A stretch of 47,809 bases of DNA, taken from NCBI GenBank assembly GCA_938086805.1, contig CALKDH010000100.1, positions 1 through 47,809 on the forward strand, in the 5' to 3' direction. Position numbers and translations under genes: made by a program. Shown here piece after piece: positions 46,725 to 47,809 of the stretch (position 1 is its first letter; the number at the start of each line of letters is the position of its first letter). This DNA is from an uncultured PS1 clade bacterium (GTDB lineage: Bacteria; Pseudomonadota; Gammaproteobacteria; PS1; Pseudothioglobaceae). The notes beneath the pieces are model-generated. The model searched no databases. It saw only the letters and a list, made by a program, of their open reading frames with translations, and was not told the origin of the DNA.

Positions 46725-47735
46725 TTAAAAAGAGGGTTTTAAAATAACCTTCGCCGAGGCCATTGTACCATTATGTAAACTTTGAAATGCTAAATTAGTC
46801 TCGGACAAAGGCATCTCTTCAATCCATGAGAGATCCCCAAAGTCACCTTTTTCAATTGACACTAATGCTGACCTAAAATCTTCCATATTATAGGTATAGC
46901 AACCAATCAGTTTTATCTCTTGAAGTGTGATTTTGCGAATATCAATAGTGCTGCTCCAGCTCAGGAGGCCAACATTGACAACAGTGCCTCCTGCTCTAAC
47001 AGAAGTAATAGATAAAGCGTTTGTTTTCTCACTCCCTACGCAATCGATAACGACATCAAAACTATCTTCACTTACAGACTGATTGATTGGATTGACCGGA
47101 GTCACACCAACGTGCTCTTTAACGCATTGATGACGAGCTTCATTAGTCTCTAAAACTGTCATCTTGACTCCATGAGACTTGAGAAGAAGCGCTGCAAGTA
47201 AACCAATTGCTCCGGCACCAATAACTAATACATTACACTCACTAATTGGTTTGAAAGAGCCCTCTTTCGCTAAGTTGACGGCGTGGACAACGGTTGCTGC
47301 TGGCTCTGTCATTGCAACGTGATTCGAGTTCATCGAATTCGGTGCATGAATGAGACATTGGTTTGGTATGGTCATGTATTGAGCAAAAGCACCCTGCCTG
47401 CTCATACCAATCATATCTCTATCGCTACAAAGATTGTCCCTGCCTTGAAGACAGTACTCACATTTACCACAAGTGATTAGTGGGTTGCCAGTGACCTTTT
47501 GTCCTTTATGGACGCCTTCGACAATTTCACCACAGAATTCATGTCCAAGAATAAGTCCAGGATTCCTTCTTGGGTCCTTGCCATGAAATGCATGCATATC
47601 AGAGCCACAAATACCAACCGACTCAATTTTCAATAAAACATCGTCCTCTCGATCCAGTTGATTTGACTGATATTCAGGGAAAAAAGTCATTTCATTTGGC
47701 GCCGTATAAACCACTGCTTCCATTTTTTCTATCAT
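46725..47735 (-). CDS. Zinc-dependent medium-chain alcohol/polyol dehydrogenase
   Basis: GICGSDMHAFHG, GHEFCGEIVEG, CGKCEYCLQGRDNLC structural Zn loop, VLVIGAGAIGLLAALLLK Rossmann motif. Confidence 0.93.
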   Translation of the reverse strand: MIEKMEAVVYTAPNEMTFFPEYQSNQLDREDDVLLKIESVGICGSDMHAFHGKDPRRNPGLILGHEFCGEIVEGVHKGQKVTGNPLITCGKCEYCLQGRDNLCSDRDMIGMSRQGAFAQYMTIPNQCLIHAPNSMNSNHVAMTEPAATVVHAVNLAKEGSFKPISECNVLVIGAGAIGLLAALLLKSHGVKMTVLETNEARHQCVKEHVGVTPVNPINQSVSEDSFDVVIDCVGSEKTNALSITSVRAGGTVVNVGLLSWSSTIDIRKITLQEIKLIGCYTYNMEDFRSALVSIEKGDFGDLSWIEEMPLSETNLAFQSLHNGTMASAKVILKPSF

Positions 47736-47809
47736 GCTGCTGAAAACCCTCCATCTAAAAATATAGTTTGACCGGTGACATAGGAATTTGCGTCACTACA
47801 TAGGAAGAC
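47732..47809 (-). CDS. SDR family oxidoreductase, partial C-terminus (runs off the right edge)
   Basis: Reverse-strand translation ends FLCSDANSYVTGQTIFLDGGFSAA*, the SDR C-terminal signature; stop overlaps ADH start as ATGA. Confidence 0.9.
   Translation of the reverse strand, partial: VFLCSDANSYVTGQTIFLDGGFSAA

Noticed and set aside
1-47809. CRISPR arrays, IS elements, prophage, toxin-antitoxin or defence systems
   Set aside because: No regularly spaced repeats, transposase/integrase ORFs, or recognised defence proteins were seen; almost all DNA is explained by metabolic, transport and housekeeping genes

Overview
The window is a gene-dense, AT-rich bacterial chromosome segment. Gene content and order look gammaproteobacterial, possibly a marine SUP05/Thioglobus-like lineage; that lineage is an inference and was not tested. 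Positions 1-17.8 kb are mostly core genes: gpx (partial), tRNA-Gln, ispE, orn, trpD, pepP, rsmE, proC, gph, bioA, priA, ybeY, an OxyR-like regulator divergent from a rubrerythrin/Fe-S/DUF3501 operon, tilS, accA and LysE/EamA exporters. Positions 18-22 kb hold an MttB-family methyltransferase and a dimethylglycine/sarcosine-dehydrogenase-like FAD-GcvT enzyme. Positions 22.4-37.6 kb form one tightly packed operon of about 15 kb, 14 genes, for uptake and catabolism of inositol or a related cyclitol: a ribose-type ABC transporter, iolG, an RpiR regulator, iolB, an iolC-DUF2090 fusion, iolD, a PhyH-like Fe(II)/2OG dioxygenase, iolE, a second Gfo/Idh/MocA oxidoreductase, a second PfkB kinase, a second iolB and an IolJ-type aldolase. 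Positions 37.6-47.8 kb hold DAHP synthase, a DUF6279 lipoprotein, a Pip/YhgE-like ABC-2 protein, and a GMC oxidoreductase/TRAP transporter/GntR/alcohol dehydrogenase/SDR cluster. The best leads are: (i) the duplicated lower inositol branch plus an embedded 2OG dioxygenase; (ii) a 23-bp promoter element (22/23 identical) in front of both transporter operons, 20 kb apart, each followed by a different dyad at the predicted transcription start; (iii) an OxyR-like regulator with the resolving Cys missing and another Cys displaced, next to a rubredoxin-less rubrerythrin; (iv) an ispE stop codon lying inside tRNA-Gln. No CRISPR array, transposase, prophage or rRNA was seen.
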